Part shown: piece after piece, positions 15,723 to 23,650 of the stretch | Layout: the number at the start of each line of letters is the position of its first letter | Numbering within the stretch: the stretch's first letter is position 1 | Assembly: GCA_903839985.1 (NCBI GenBank) | Contig: CAIMEJ010000025.1 | Coordinates: forward strand, 1-34,292 | Source of the DNA: an uncultured bacterium | Lineage (GTDB): Bacteria > Chlamydiota > Chlamydiia > Chlamydiales > VFKH01 | Direction: 5' to 3' | DNA length: 34,292 nucleotides | Made by a program: the position numbers and the translations under genes | Notes under the pieces: generated by a model | What the model saw: the letters and a program-made list of their open reading frames with translations, nothing else | Databases searched by the model: none | What the model was told of the DNA's origin: nothing

Positions 15723-17219
15723 TCAGTGTTCATAGACTTCTTCTCGGGCACGGCTTGCGAATTGGCGCCCTAAGGAGCGCGCGGCAAGCATCCAGCAGAT
15801 AATGACTCCAATCATCACTACAGCAACGAAAGGGGCTATGGCATCAATTGTTCCAAAAAGAAGGAGTAGTCCTTGCTGAATAAAGGCTCCACCTGATTTC
15901 CCAAAACGACTTCCAACCACCTCAATAGCAGCTTTTCCTTTCACTTTGGACTCCTCATCAAGAGGAATATAGGCCATCTCTTTGGTTGGATCAAAGAGGG
16001 AGTATTTAGCTGACTTACTAATGATATTTTGTATAGAACCGAAGATCACTGCCAGCATAAGGGGGCTAAGGCCAAAAAAGGCTACAAAAGGCCCTATCGG
16101 ATCACGGAAAAGAATAAAGGTGAAAAAAGCCACACTCGTAATGAGTAGAACGATCGGTGTAATCATAGCAGCTGTCGTCCAGCCAAAACGCCGAATAACG
16201 TTACCACCCACAAAGAAGACCATAAGGAAGGAGGCAATGCCCGTCCAAGTAGAGAAGTAACCCATAAAGCTTGCGTAATCATTGGCATTGGTATATTGCA
16301 GCTTTACCTGGTTTTTCCAGTTTACCTCGATCAGGTTAATAGAAACACCATAGGCGATTACAAGAAGAGCGAGGCAGCCTATATACTTAGATTTTGCTAG
16401 AAAGAGAAAGCTCTCTTTAAGGCTCATTTTGAGCTTATCCTTAGTAGGAGGGCTAATTCTTTGATCATACAGAAGAGGGTCTGTCAGAATATAGCGATTG
16501 ATAAGAAAGTAACCCACAGCAATAAGTATACCGACTAAGATAACAGTCATACAGAGGAGTTGAATGGGCGCTGTATAGGCTTCAGCTTTACTTACAGAGA
16601 GGTCAATTTGGGAGGCGTGCACAGTAAAAAGACCTGCGAATATAGGAGCGCTGTTGCCACCTAGTCCAAAGAGATTATAGAATCGTTTAGCTTCAGATAC
16701 TTGCGTAATTTGATTCGCAAAGCCCCAGAAAACAAGAGAGAGCATTACGCTTCCCCAGAGCTCGGACATAGCGTAGAAAAGGGCAAAGGTCCAATTACGA
16801 TAAATAGCAACAAGACCTTTTAATCCAGCAGGAAGAATAGTTTGCAGAGTATCAGCGCTTAAATGGGGGTGTAGCATATCTCTTAATGGATAGAGAATGT
16901 AACCAAAAATCCCGAAGAAGCAGAGGAAAGGTATTAGTGCCGCATAAAAAAGAGACTGCTTGGAGAGGCTATTAGAAAGATTGGCGTAGATAATCATGAA
17001 TAAAATAGCCATGGGTAAAACAACCCATAACTTTATAAAGGGGATCACTTCAGCTCCAGATCCAGGTGCTGTTACGAGAAGTGTGTCTTTTGCGTTGCGT
17101 AATATAGTGTAGTTAAAGGCAATAAGAAAAAACATAGCAAGCATAGGAAGAACTTTTTTAAGTTCATGCCTATGAATAGGCCATAGAAAGGAGCGCCATT
17201 TACTAAAGCGAGGTTTCAT
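15723..17219 (-). CDS. Npt-type nucleotide transporter, downstream copy
   Basis: This 498-residue integral membrane protein belongs to the ATP/ADP translocase (NTT/Npt) family, which energy-parasitic bacteria and plastids use to exchange nucleotides across the inner membrane. About 11-12 membrane segments can be traced. Family blocks include FNYTILRNAKDTLLVTAPGS, MLSLVFWGFANQITQV and DPTKEMAYIPLDEESKVKGK. It is clearly a paralogue of the neighbouring copy but differs strongly in one middle stretch (GLGGNSAPIFAGLFTVHASQ against GLGANLALLISGPAIIYVSN), so it may carry other nucleotides or run in another mode. AAGG precedes the ATG at 17219 with a spacer of about 8. A terminator separates it from the upstream copy, so it needs its own promoter; TTGACA occurs at 17266-17271 on the minus strand. 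Confidence 0.9.
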   Translation of the reverse strand: MKPRFSKWRSFLWPIHRHELKKVLPMLAMFFLIAFNYTILRNAKDTLLVTAPGSGAEVIPFIKLWVVLPMAILFMIIYANLSNSLSKQSLFYAALIPFLCFFGIFGYILYPLRDMLHPHLSADTLQTILPAGLKGLVAIYRNWTFALFYAMSELWGSVMLSLVFWGFANQITQVSEAKRFYNLFGLGGNSAPIFAGLFTVHASQIDLSVSKAEAYTAPIQLLCMTVILVGILIAVGYFLINRYILTDPLLYDQRISPPTKDKLKMSLKESFLFLAKSKYIGCLALLVIAYGVSINLIEVNWKNQVKLQYTNANDYASFMGYFSTWTGIASFLMVFFVGGNVIRRFGWTTAAMITPIVLLITSVAFFTFILFRDPIGPFVAFFGLSPLMLAVIFGSIQNIISKSAKYSLFDPTKEMAYIPLDEESKVKGKAAIEVVGSRFGKSGGAFIQQGLLLLFGTIDAIAPFVAVVMIGVIICWMLAARSLGRQFASRAREEVYEH

Positions 17220-17391
17220 GAAGCGACCTTACGAAAAAAGGGAAACTTGTAGAAATCCAGGTATATGTCAAAAGAGACAGGGAGTACTACAGGGAGTTTG
17301 TAGAGAATATTCTCTTGAACGAGCGTTAAAGCAATCGGTTTATCTATCATTGATTCTGGCATAATAAAAAATGGATACCTATTCAAAAAGA

Positions 17392-17426
17392 ATCCCCATT
17401 TTCACAGTTATAGTGGAAATGGGGAT
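17392..17426 (-). terminator. hairpin terminator of the upstream npt copy
   Basis: ATCCCCATTTTCAC at 17392-17405 pairs with GTGGAAATGGGGAT at 17413-17426, a 14-bp stem with one G-U pair and a 7-base loop. On the minus strand it is followed by TCTTTTT. It lies 27 bases past the stop of the gene ending at 17454, a typical intrinsic terminator. Confidence 0.8.
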
Positions 17427-17453
17427 ATTGTTGTGGAAGCTTAAAAAATATTT

Positions 17454-18977
17454 CTAAGCTTTTTTAGCTTCAGCCTCTTTGGCTGCATTAGCTTTTGAGA
17501 ACTGCTTGTTCAGAGAACGTGCAGCAAAAAGCCATACAACGATAATGATAAGAAGCGCAACAGCCACGTAAGGTGTAATTGCAGCTATCGAACCGAATGC
17601 TACAAGAAGACCTTGTTGGATGAATGAACCACCTGATTTACCAAGGCGCGCACCGACAACGTCGACGGCCGCTTTACCTTTTACTTTGGAGTCTTGATCA
17701 AGAGGGATGTAGGCCATCTCTTTTGTTGGGTCAAAGAGAGAGTACTTCGCTGATTTACTCAAGATATTTTGAACCATACCAATTACTACGGCAAGGAAAA
17801 GAGGTGTTGTTCCAAGCATTGTGATGTAACCTTGAAGGTTGTCACGGAAGAGAACAAAACCAAAGAAGCCTACACCTGTGATAAGAAGCACAATTGGCGT
17901 AATCTGTGCAGCGACGCCCCAGCCAAAGCGGCGGATGACGTTACCACCCACGAAGAGCATCATAAAGATAGTGACAGCTCCTGTGATCGTAGAGAAGAGT
18001 CCCATAAAGGCACTATAATCATTCGAATCCGGATATTGCAGTTTAAGCTGGCTTTTCCAAGATACTTCGATCAAGTTAATAGCAACGCCGTAAGCAATAA
18101 CTAGAAGCGCTAGGCAACCAATATATTTGGATTTAGCAAGGCATAAGAAACTGTCTTTGAGAGACATTTTGGGTTTCTCTTTTTTAGCTTTTTTGATCTC
18201 AGAAGGATCGTAAAAGCGTGTGTCTGTCATCACATATTTATGAATCCACCAGTAAGTAGCCATCAAAACAAGGCCTGAAATAACAACAAGTGTCATTAGG
18301 TAGTTGATGGAAACACCCCAGGCGTCTACGCCTTCTGGTAGTCTACGTTTAATATTAGAAACATAAATAATGGCTGGACCTGAGATCAAGAGAGCTAGGT
18401 TAGCGCCAAGACCAAAGAGTGTATAGAAACGCTTAGCTTCTGAAACACGTGTAATATCGTTGGCAAAGCCCCAGAAAACAAGGGACAACATAACGCTTCC
18501 CCATAGTTCCGCAAGAACATAGAAAACAGCATATATCCAATTACGGAAAATAGAAACAATACCACCAAGACCTTGAGGCAGGTAGGCTTGTAGCTGATCT
18601 GCTAGATCTGTTGGGTGAAGTAGATGTTTAGATGGATAAAAAACAAGGGCAAAAAGAGCGAAGAATATCAAGAAGGGAAGCGTTGTAGCATAAAAAAGTG
18701 CTTGCTTACTCAAGATATTACTTAGTTTGGCGTAGATCAGCATAAAAACAATTGCTGATGGAACAACAAGCCATACTTTAATAAAAGGAATGGCTTCAGC
18801 GCCAGAGCCTGGAGCTGTAACGATTAGGGTGTCTTTCGTATCCCTTAGAATCGTGTAGTTAAAAGAGATGCAAAAAAACATGAGGAGCATAGGAAGAATT
18901 TTCTTCAGCTCAAAGGCGTGTACCGGCCAAAAAAACGAGCGCCAGCGCCCAAATTCTTTTGTTGCAGATTGTGACAT
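17454..18977 (-). CDS. npt1: ATP/ADP translocase, Npt1-like
   Basis: The 507-residue nucleotide antiporter of the inner membrane would import host ATP in exchange for ADP. Blocks shared with known translocases include FNYTILRDTKDTLIVTAPGS near residue 35, SVMLSLVFWGFANDITRVSE, FYTLFGLGANLAL, SKYIGCLALLVIAYG, DPTKEMAYIPLDQDSKVKGK and GARLGKSGGSFIQQGLL. A Lys/Ala/Glu-rich C-terminal tail (NAAKEAEAKKA) is cytosolic. AAGGAA precedes the ATG by about 8 bases. In C. trachomatis npt1 (CT065) is next to lepA, as here, but is a single gene there; here it is followed by a second copy. The GLGANLAL sequence makes this copy the more likely ATP/ADP exchanger, which is inference. Confidence 0.93.
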   Translation of the reverse strand: MSQSATKEFGRWRSFFWPVHAFELKKILPMLLMFFCISFNYTILRDTKDTLIVTAPGSGAEAIPFIKVWLVVPSAIVFMLIYAKLSNILSKQALFYATTLPFLIFFALFALVFYPSKHLLHPTDLADQLQAYLPQGLGGIVSIFRNWIYAVFYVLAELWGSVMLSLVFWGFANDITRVSEAKRFYTLFGLGANLALLISGPAIIYVSNIKRRLPEGVDAWGVSINYLMTLVVISGLVLMATYWWIHKYVMTDTRFYDPSEIKKAKKEKPKMSLKDSFLCLAKSKYIGCLALLVIAYGVAINLIEVSWKSQLKLQYPDSNDYSAFMGLFSTITGAVTIFMMLFVGGNVIRRFGWGVAAQITPIVLLITGVGFFGFVLFRDNLQGYITMLGTTPLFLAVVIGMVQNILSKSAKYSLFDPTKEMAYIPLDQDSKVKGKAAVDVVGARLGKSGGSFIQQGLLVAFGSIAAITPYVAVALLIIIVVWLFAARSLNKQFSKANAAKEAEAKKA

Positions 18978-19138
18978 TTTAAGAATTCCTTATTAATAAC
19001 AAAATCAAGTTTCTAAACTTTCAAAGAAAAGAGATTACAAGAGGGGGCTAATTACCTTCAAGTAAAACATAGAAAAGAGACTTGAAAAAACCCTATCTAG
19101 TAAGCGCTAAATGGGCCTTCTCGAAGCCATTTATCAGT

Positions 19139-19164
19139 CCCATAGGGAGGGGTGTCCCTATGGG
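19139..19164 (-). terminator. hairpin between the small basic hypothetical and npt1
   Basis: CCCATAGGGA at 19139-19148 pairs exactly with TCCCTATGGG at 19155-19164, a 10-bp stem with a 6-base loop. It lies 19 bases past the stop of the minus-strand gene ending at 19183. No T run follows directly, but a second, bulged hairpin (19111-19132) and GGGTTTTTTC (19084-19093 on the minus strand) lie downstream. Confidence 0.5.
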
Positions 19165-19182
19165 TAAAGGCTGTCTAATGCT

Positions 19183-19692
19183 CTAATTACCTGGAATGTT
19201 GGCTATAGCAAATGGAGAGTGATAGTTATAGATGCTATCGGTGTAGGCTTTCCAAAGATCTTCTTCAACAACGCCTGATTTAATACTTTTGATAAGCTCT
19301 TTCTTAAGACGTGTTAGAGATCTTTTAGGACTGAGTTTAGAAAGCATGGCCGAGTCGCCTACTTGACGGGCAATCTGGACAAGTCTTTCTACGTCACCTT
19401 TACTAAGGGATAAAACATCTTTTTTCTTACGACTGCCTCTAGGAGCTCTTTGCTTGGGATCGAGACGTCCGGGGGTCTCATTTTGAACAATATATTTTTG
19501 AATCATATCGGTGAGAGCGGCGGGCTCATTATTTTTCATCTTGCGTAGAGTAAAATGGTGGATATAGCCGCCTGAATTACCCGGAAGAAATTTACAAAGA
19601 TCATTTTCGTCTTCGCCTCCAATTTTCTCCAAAGCCTTAGCGATGATATCATCGAGTTCCACATGATTTTTGAGGGATTTTGTATCAGACAT
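19183..19692 (-). CDS. small basic chlamydial hypothetical protein
   Basis: This 169-residue soluble protein has an acidic N-terminus (LDDIIAKALEKIGGEDENDL), a middle with PKQRAPRGSRKKKD, and a Lys-rich helical region (RSLTRLKKELIKSIKSG). The charge pattern would suit nucleic-acid or partner binding, but no domain is recognised. There is no signal peptide or membrane segment. GGAG precedes the ATG by about 6 bases. It lies between npt1 and ytgA as CT066, a hypothetical of about this size, does in C. trachomatis from memory. It is divergent from ytgA, with 170 bases between the start codons that must hold both promoters. Function unknown. Confidence 0.7.
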   Translation of the reverse strand: MSDTKSLKNHVELDDIIAKALEKIGGEDENDLCKFLPGNSGGYIHHFTLRKMKNNEPAALTDMIQKYIVQNETPGRLDPKQRAPRGSRKKKDVLSLSKGDVERLVQIARQVGDSAMLSKLSPKRSLTRLKKELIKSIKSGVVEEDLWKAYTDSIYNYHSPFAIANIPGN

Positions 19693-19862
19693 AACTGCTC
19701 TCCATTAAAATAATATTAAATGTATTTAAATTTTAAAATGGTTTTAATGCAACTTTAAACGTTATTTAGCGTAAAAAAGTTACTAACTCCTTAAGAAAGA
19801 GCAACTATCAATTTTATGCATGATTGTTGCAAAAGTTGCCAGATGGGTATACACTGCTTTAT
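19693..19862. promoter_or_regulatory. divergent promoter region of the ytgABCD operon
   Basis: This AT-rich intergenic stretch separates the divergent hypothetical from ytgA. TTGTTG at 19824-19829 and TATACA at 19848-19853 are spaced 18 bases apart and could be a sigma-70-type promoter, although it would leave almost no leader before the ATG at 19863. In C. trachomatis the operon is repressed by the YtgR part of YtgCR under iron-replete conditions through an operator upstream of ytgA. I could not identify an operator palindrome here with confidence; TTTAAA-rich repeats occupy about 19710-19740. Confidence 0.35.
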
Positions 19863-20804
19863 ATGATGCTGCGAGACTGCTTAAAACTACTGTTTAGTTT
19901 AGGAATAACTCTTTTTGTTCTTAATGGATGTTCATCAGAGCCTCTTCCAAAGATCAAAAAGGAAAAGTTATCCGTTCTTTCTACGACCGTGATGATCGGT
20001 GATATTGTTACCTATATAGGGGGCGATAAGATCGTTTCAGATATCCTTATTAACCGTGAGCTTGATCCCCATAGCTATGAATTTGTTAAGGGCGATGATG
20101 AAAAACTTCTCGAGGCAGATCTGATTTTTTATAACGGCCTTGGACTAGAACATGGCGGTAGTGTAAGGCGTTATTTGAATAAATCCTTGAATTCATATGC
20201 CCTTGGTGATGAGTTGGATAGAAGGTGTCCTGGGCTTTTGATTTATCTGGACCATATTCCCGACCCTCATATTTGGATGGATGTCTCTCTTTGGCAAAAA
20301 GTTGCACAGCTCGTTACTCAAATTCTTATGGAGAAAGATCCAGTTCATAGCGCGTATTTCCTAGAAAGAGGAGGCCGGCTGCAAAATAAATATGCACAGC
20401 TGCATCAGGCTATACATAAAAAAATGACCAGTATTTCTCTTGAGCAGCGCTATTTAGTAACCAGTCATGATGCTTTTAATTATTTTGCTAGAGCCTATTT
20501 AGGTTCTGATTGGCAGCAAAGGGTTTTGGCTCCTGAAGGGCTCGCTCCTGACGGGCAGATTAGTTTACAAGGTCTTCGACTTATTATTGATCAAATGAAA
20601 GAACATCATATAGAGGTGATTTTTCCAGAAGCTTACGTAAGTTCTGATCCTCTTAAAAAAATTCAAGAGAGTGCGGATTTCGAAGGCCTTGCGGTAAAAT
20701 TATCTAACGATCCTCTCTATAGTGATAGCCTTCCCGAGGCAACAGATTATGAGGGTATGATGTCTTATAATGCAGGAGTAATTTATGACAATCTTGCACG
20801 TTAA
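19863..20804 (+). CDS. ytgA: metal-binding lipoprotein of the Ytg ABC transporter (TroA-like)
   Basis: The protein has about 313 residues from ATG 19863. It starts with a lipoprotein signal (LKLLFSLGITLFVLNGC), then a TroA/ZnuA cluster A-I solute-binding fold. Candidate metal ligands are His in DPHSYEF, His in DPHIWMD, His in VTSHDAFNYF and the acidic residue near the C-terminal SDSLPEATDYEG. It would capture iron, manganese or zinc in the periplasm and pass it to YtgCD. The start codon is not certain: TTG 19824 is in frame but would put 13 polar residues before the signal, and no strong ribosome site precedes ATG 19863 or 19866. It overlaps ytgB by 20 bases. Confidence 0.9.
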   Translation: MMLRDCLKLLFSLGITLFVLNGCSSEPLPKIKKEKLSVLSTTVMIGDIVTYIGGDKIVSDILINRELDPHSYEFVKGDDEKLLEADLIFYNGLGLEHGGSVRRYLNKSLNSYALGDELDRRCPGLLIYLDHIPDPHIWMDVSLWQKVAQLVTQILMEKDPVHSAYFLERGGRLQNKYAQLHQAIHKKMTSISLEQRYLVTSHDAFNYFARAYLGSDWQQRVLAPEGLAPDGQISLQGLRLIIDQMKEHHIEVIFPEAYVSSDPLKKIQESADFEGLAVKLSNDPLYSDSLPEATDYEGMMSYNAGVIYDNLAR

Positions 20805-21519
20805 GAACTTAACCGTTCATTTTGAAAAACAGCCAGCCTTGTGGGATATCAATTTTTCTATTGACAAGGGTTCTATAACAGCTGTTGTGGGGCCTAATGG
20901 TGCCGGGAAAAGCACGTTGATTAAAGCGTGTATGGGGCTTATCCCTTTAGTGAACGGGCAAATTAGTTTTTTTGAGAAAAAACTCTCTAAGGTAAGATCA
21001 AGGGTTTCTTATATTCCTCAAAGAGAATCTGTGGACTGGGATTTTCCTATTACCGTCCTGGAAGTAGTGATGATGGGCTGTTATGGGAGGCTCGGGCTTT
21101 TTCGAAGGCCAACTCATCTTGATAAAAAAGAAGCTCATGCCCTTTTAGAACGTTTACATATGGACCCATTTGCTTCTAAATCTATTCAGGAGTTATCAGG
21201 CGGTCAGCAGCAACGGGTTTTTATTGCGAGAGCTTTAATGCAAAAAGCGGACCTTTATCTTATGGATGAGCCTTTTGCGGGTATTGATAAAACAACAGAA
21301 GAGCTTATTGTAGCCATTTTAAAAGATCTCAAAGAGTCGGGAAAGTCTGTTGTCATCGTTCATCATGATCTAGCAACCCTTGAGAGCTATTTTGATCATA
21401 TTCTTCTCATCAATAAACGGCTTGTGGCCTTTGGCAAAACAGCCGAGGTTTTAAAAGGGGAAAATATCCGTATGGCTTTCGGTAGTCAGCCTAAAGTTTT
21501 TGAAAGGATTGTTGTTTGA
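20785..21519 (+). CDS. ytgB: ATPase of the Ytg metal ABC transporter
   Basis: The 244-residue cytosolic ABC ATPase powers metal import through the YtgC/YtgD membrane pair. Walker A GPNGAGKST is at about residues 37-45, a Q-loop is in ISYIPQRESVDWDFP, the signature LSGGQQQRV is at about 137-145, Walker B is LYLMDEPFAGID, and the switch His is in VHHDL. The VDWDFP motif is typical of the manganese/zinc/iron branch. AGGAG at 20773-20777 lies inside the end of ytgA and is well spaced from the ATG. Its stop codon overlaps the TTG start of ytgC by 3 of 4 bases. Confidence 0.95.
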   Translation: MTILHVKNLTVHFEKQPALWDINFSIDKGSITAVVGPNGAGKSTLIKACMGLIPLVNGQISFFEKKLSKVRSRVSYIPQRESVDWDFPITVLEVVMMGCYGRLGLFRRPTHLDKKEAHALLERLHMDPFASKSIQELSGGQQQRVFIARALMQKADLYLMDEPFAGIDKTTEELIVAILKDLKESGKSVVIVHHDLATLESYFDHILLINKRLVAFGKTAEVLKGENIRMAFGSQPKVFERIVV

Positions 21520-22724
21520 CGCTTGATCCTCTTTATTTCTACCCGCTTCTAGCAGCCTTTTTAATGGCCGTAGCCTGCAGTATGGTGGGAGTCCTTCTCT
21601 TCACATCTAGCCGCCTTCTTGTAGGAGAAACTTTAAGCCATGCCGCCTATCCAGGTGCTGTAATAGGCGCGGCTGTTTTTGCAAGCTTTCGTGTAGATTA
21701 CGGCTTTATTATTGTGGCAGCTGGCATCACTGCAGCTATTGGTAAGATGGTCCTTGAGTGGCTTATGCATAAACGTAAAACGAGCACTGATGCGGCTCTT
21801 TGTTTTGTTTTGGCCTCCTTTTTTGGGCTGGGTGTCTTGATATCTAGTTATATGCAGGCTAGGGAGCCTCTTGCTTATAAACAGGCGCTTGTCTACTTAT
21901 TTGGGCAGGTTGCGACTATGACCCGTGTTCATGTAATTCTCTACGCCCTTCTCACGCTTATTATTCTCTTGGTGATAGTGCTTTTTTATAAGGAATTAAA
22001 AACTTATCATTTCGATAAAAATTTTGCTATTTTAGCAGTCCCTAGATGGCTGCCTCTATTGGTGAGTATTATCACTGTTTTGGCTCTTGTTATCTCTATG
22101 AGAAGTGTAGGGGTTGTTCTTCTGTCAGCAATGCTTGTAGCCCCAGCTACTGCTGCTAGATGGTGGAGCAAGCGTCTGAGTACCATGTTTATTCTCGCCA
22201 TCTTTTTTGGAGCTTTAAGCGCTATTGTAGGGGGCTATTACTCTATCACCTTAGATGCCCCCACAGGCCCTATGATAGCTGTTACGGCGACTGCCCTGGC
22301 CCTTATCAGCCTTATTATAGCACCTGGAAGAGGCTTGCTGGCTCGGTTTATTCAAAAAGCGAAGTTTACCTGGAAATGTCGAGCAGAAAATATTTTGAAA
22401 GCTATCTATAAAAAAGAGTCTATACACCTTCCAGTTTTTCAAAAGAGGATTGCTTTTGTATTACTTCGTTTAAAAGGGTTTGTTCACGGCTCCTCGCTCA
22501 CTGTAAAGGGAGAGGTTCACGCCTTACAAGTTATTCGCTTGCACCGTCTTTTTGAGCTTTATCTAACGGAACAGGTAGGCTTGGATAAAGATCACGTGCA
22601 TTCCATAGCAGAAGATGCTGAACACTATATCACCCCAGATATTGAGAAAGAAATCGATCTAGAACTTAATTTTCCTGAAAAAGATCCACATAAGCAGCCG
22701 ATTCCTAAGAAGGTGCATTTATGA
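21516..22724 (+). CDS. ytgC: YtgCR: ABC metal permease fused to a DtxR-like repressor
   Basis: This 402-residue protein is a fusion. Residues 1 to about 275 form a multi-span ABC-3 permease (YPLLAAFLMAVACSMVGVLLF, GETLSHAAYPGAVIG, SVGVVLLSAMLVAPAT). Residues about 289-402 match the DtxR/MntR repressor family: RAENILKAIYKKES, a winged-helix segment, RLHRLFELYL, DAEHYITPDIEKE and the closing DPHKQPIP. In C. trachomatis the fusion is known to be cleaved to release YtgR, which represses the operon in iron-replete cells; I infer the same here. The start is TTG at 21516: AAAGGA at 21503-21508 has a 7-base spacer to it, and no nearby ATG exists. It overlaps ytgB and, with an ATGA junction, ytgD. Confidence 0.93.
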   Translation: MTLDPLYFYPLLAAFLMAVACSMVGVLLFTSSRLLVGETLSHAAYPGAVIGAAVFASFRVDYGFIIVAAGITAAIGKMVLEWLMHKRKTSTDAALCFVLASFFGLGVLISSYMQAREPLAYKQALVYLFGQVATMTRVHVILYALLTLIILLVIVLFYKELKTYHFDKNFAILAVPRWLPLLVSIITVLALVISMRSVGVVLLSAMLVAPATAARWWSKRLSTMFILAIFFGALSAIVGGYYSITLDAPTGPMIAVTATALALISLIIAPGRGLLARFIQKAKFTWKCRAENILKAIYKKESIHLPVFQKRIAFVLLRLKGFVHGSSLTVKGEVHALQVIRLHRLFELYLTEQVGLDKDHVHSIAEDAEHYITPDIEKEIDLELNFPEKDPHKQPIPKKVHL

Positions 22725-23650
22725 ATCCCTATAAAGGAGCCGACTTTTTTTCTTTTTTTGCTATTTTAGCAAAACGTCTTTTTACAGGAATTCTGCCCCT
22801 GGCTTCTGATGAGAAACAGCTGCTAGTTTTTTTGGGGGTAGCCCTTTCTTGCTCCATTGTGGGAGGACTTCTTGTTTTGCGACGTATGACAATGATGGCT
22901 AATGCTATTTCTCATACCGTTTTACTGGGTGTCGTGACTGTTTTTTTAATTGTAGGAGCCGGTAGTTATAGCCTTCTTGTCCCTATGCCCCTCTTTTTCT
23001 TGGGAGCCTTGCTGGCAGCTCTTCTCACAGTGGTGTTGATCACGCTTTTTAAAACAATCTTTCGTCTTCAAGAAGACGCCTCTATAGGACTAGTCTTTAC
23101 AGGCCTTTTTGCCCTCTCTATTTTGCTCATCACAAAAGGAGCACATAATGTGCATTTAGGGGTAGAGGTTATCCTGGGATCAGGGGATCTTTTTGTGGAA
23201 GAAGATATCCAAATCGTCTGGATAACGGCCCTCTTTAACGTAGGGCTCCTCCTTCTTTTCTTTAAGGAGTATAAGCTCTCTTCTTTCGATGAGGTTTTTG
23301 GAGCCACTATAGGCCTTTATCCTCGACTCTTCTTTGGGCTCTTGATGCTACAAAGTGCTTTTACAACTGTTGCGGCCTTAAGGGCCGTCGGTGTCGTCAT
23401 TGTTTTATCTTTTCTGGTTACTCCCGCTCTCATCGCTAAACGTTATGCAAAAACTTTTAACCAGTTTTTGCTCCTATCCATGACTGTTTCTTTTATAGCA
23501 GTTTTGCTCGCAGTCGCGTTGAGTAGGCACATGTTAAGTACTTATTCATTAGGGCTTTCCACAGGCGGCATGGCTTCTTGCCTGCTGGCTCTTTTCTATA
23601 TCATATTACAAAAAAAGACAATCAAGGTATCATCTCTCAGCTATGGCTAA
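22721..23650 (+). CDS. ytgD: second permease of the Ytg metal ABC transporter
   Basis: The 309-residue ABC-3 family permease has about eight or nine membrane segments. Typical blocks are SCSIVGGLLVLRRMTMMANAI, SHTVLLGVV and AVGVVIVLSFLVTPALIAKRY. It pairs with the YtgC part to form the inner-membrane pore for metal import and has no repressor extension. It starts in an ATGA overlap with ytgC. It overlaps rseP by 8 bases, so the metal import genes and rseP share one transcript. In C. trachomatis dxr lies between these two genes, from memory; it is absent here. Confidence 0.93.
   Translation: MNPYKGADFFSFFAILAKRLFTGILPLASDEKQLLVFLGVALSCSIVGGLLVLRRMTMMANAISHTVLLGVVTVFLIVGAGSYSLLVPMPLFFLGALLAALLTVVLITLFKTIFRLQEDASIGLVFTGLFALSILLITKGAHNVHLGVEVILGSGDLFVEEDIQIVWITALFNVGLLLLFFKEYKLSSFDEVFGATIGLYPRLFFGLLMLQSAFTTVAALRAVGVVIVLSFLVTPALIAKRYAKTFNQFLLLSMTVSFIAVLLAVALSRHMLSTYSLGLSTGGMASCLLALFYIILQKKTIKVSSLSYG

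Noticed and set aside
15723-15802. C-terminal 27 residues of the frame starting at 15443
   Set aside because: This part is the antisense of the end of the npt gene, so it is probably not native protein sequence; the remnant was ended at 15722.
19693-19862. DtxR/YtgR operator palindrome before ytgA
   Set aside because: TTTAAA-rich sequence gives many weak palindromes; none stands out enough to name as an operator.
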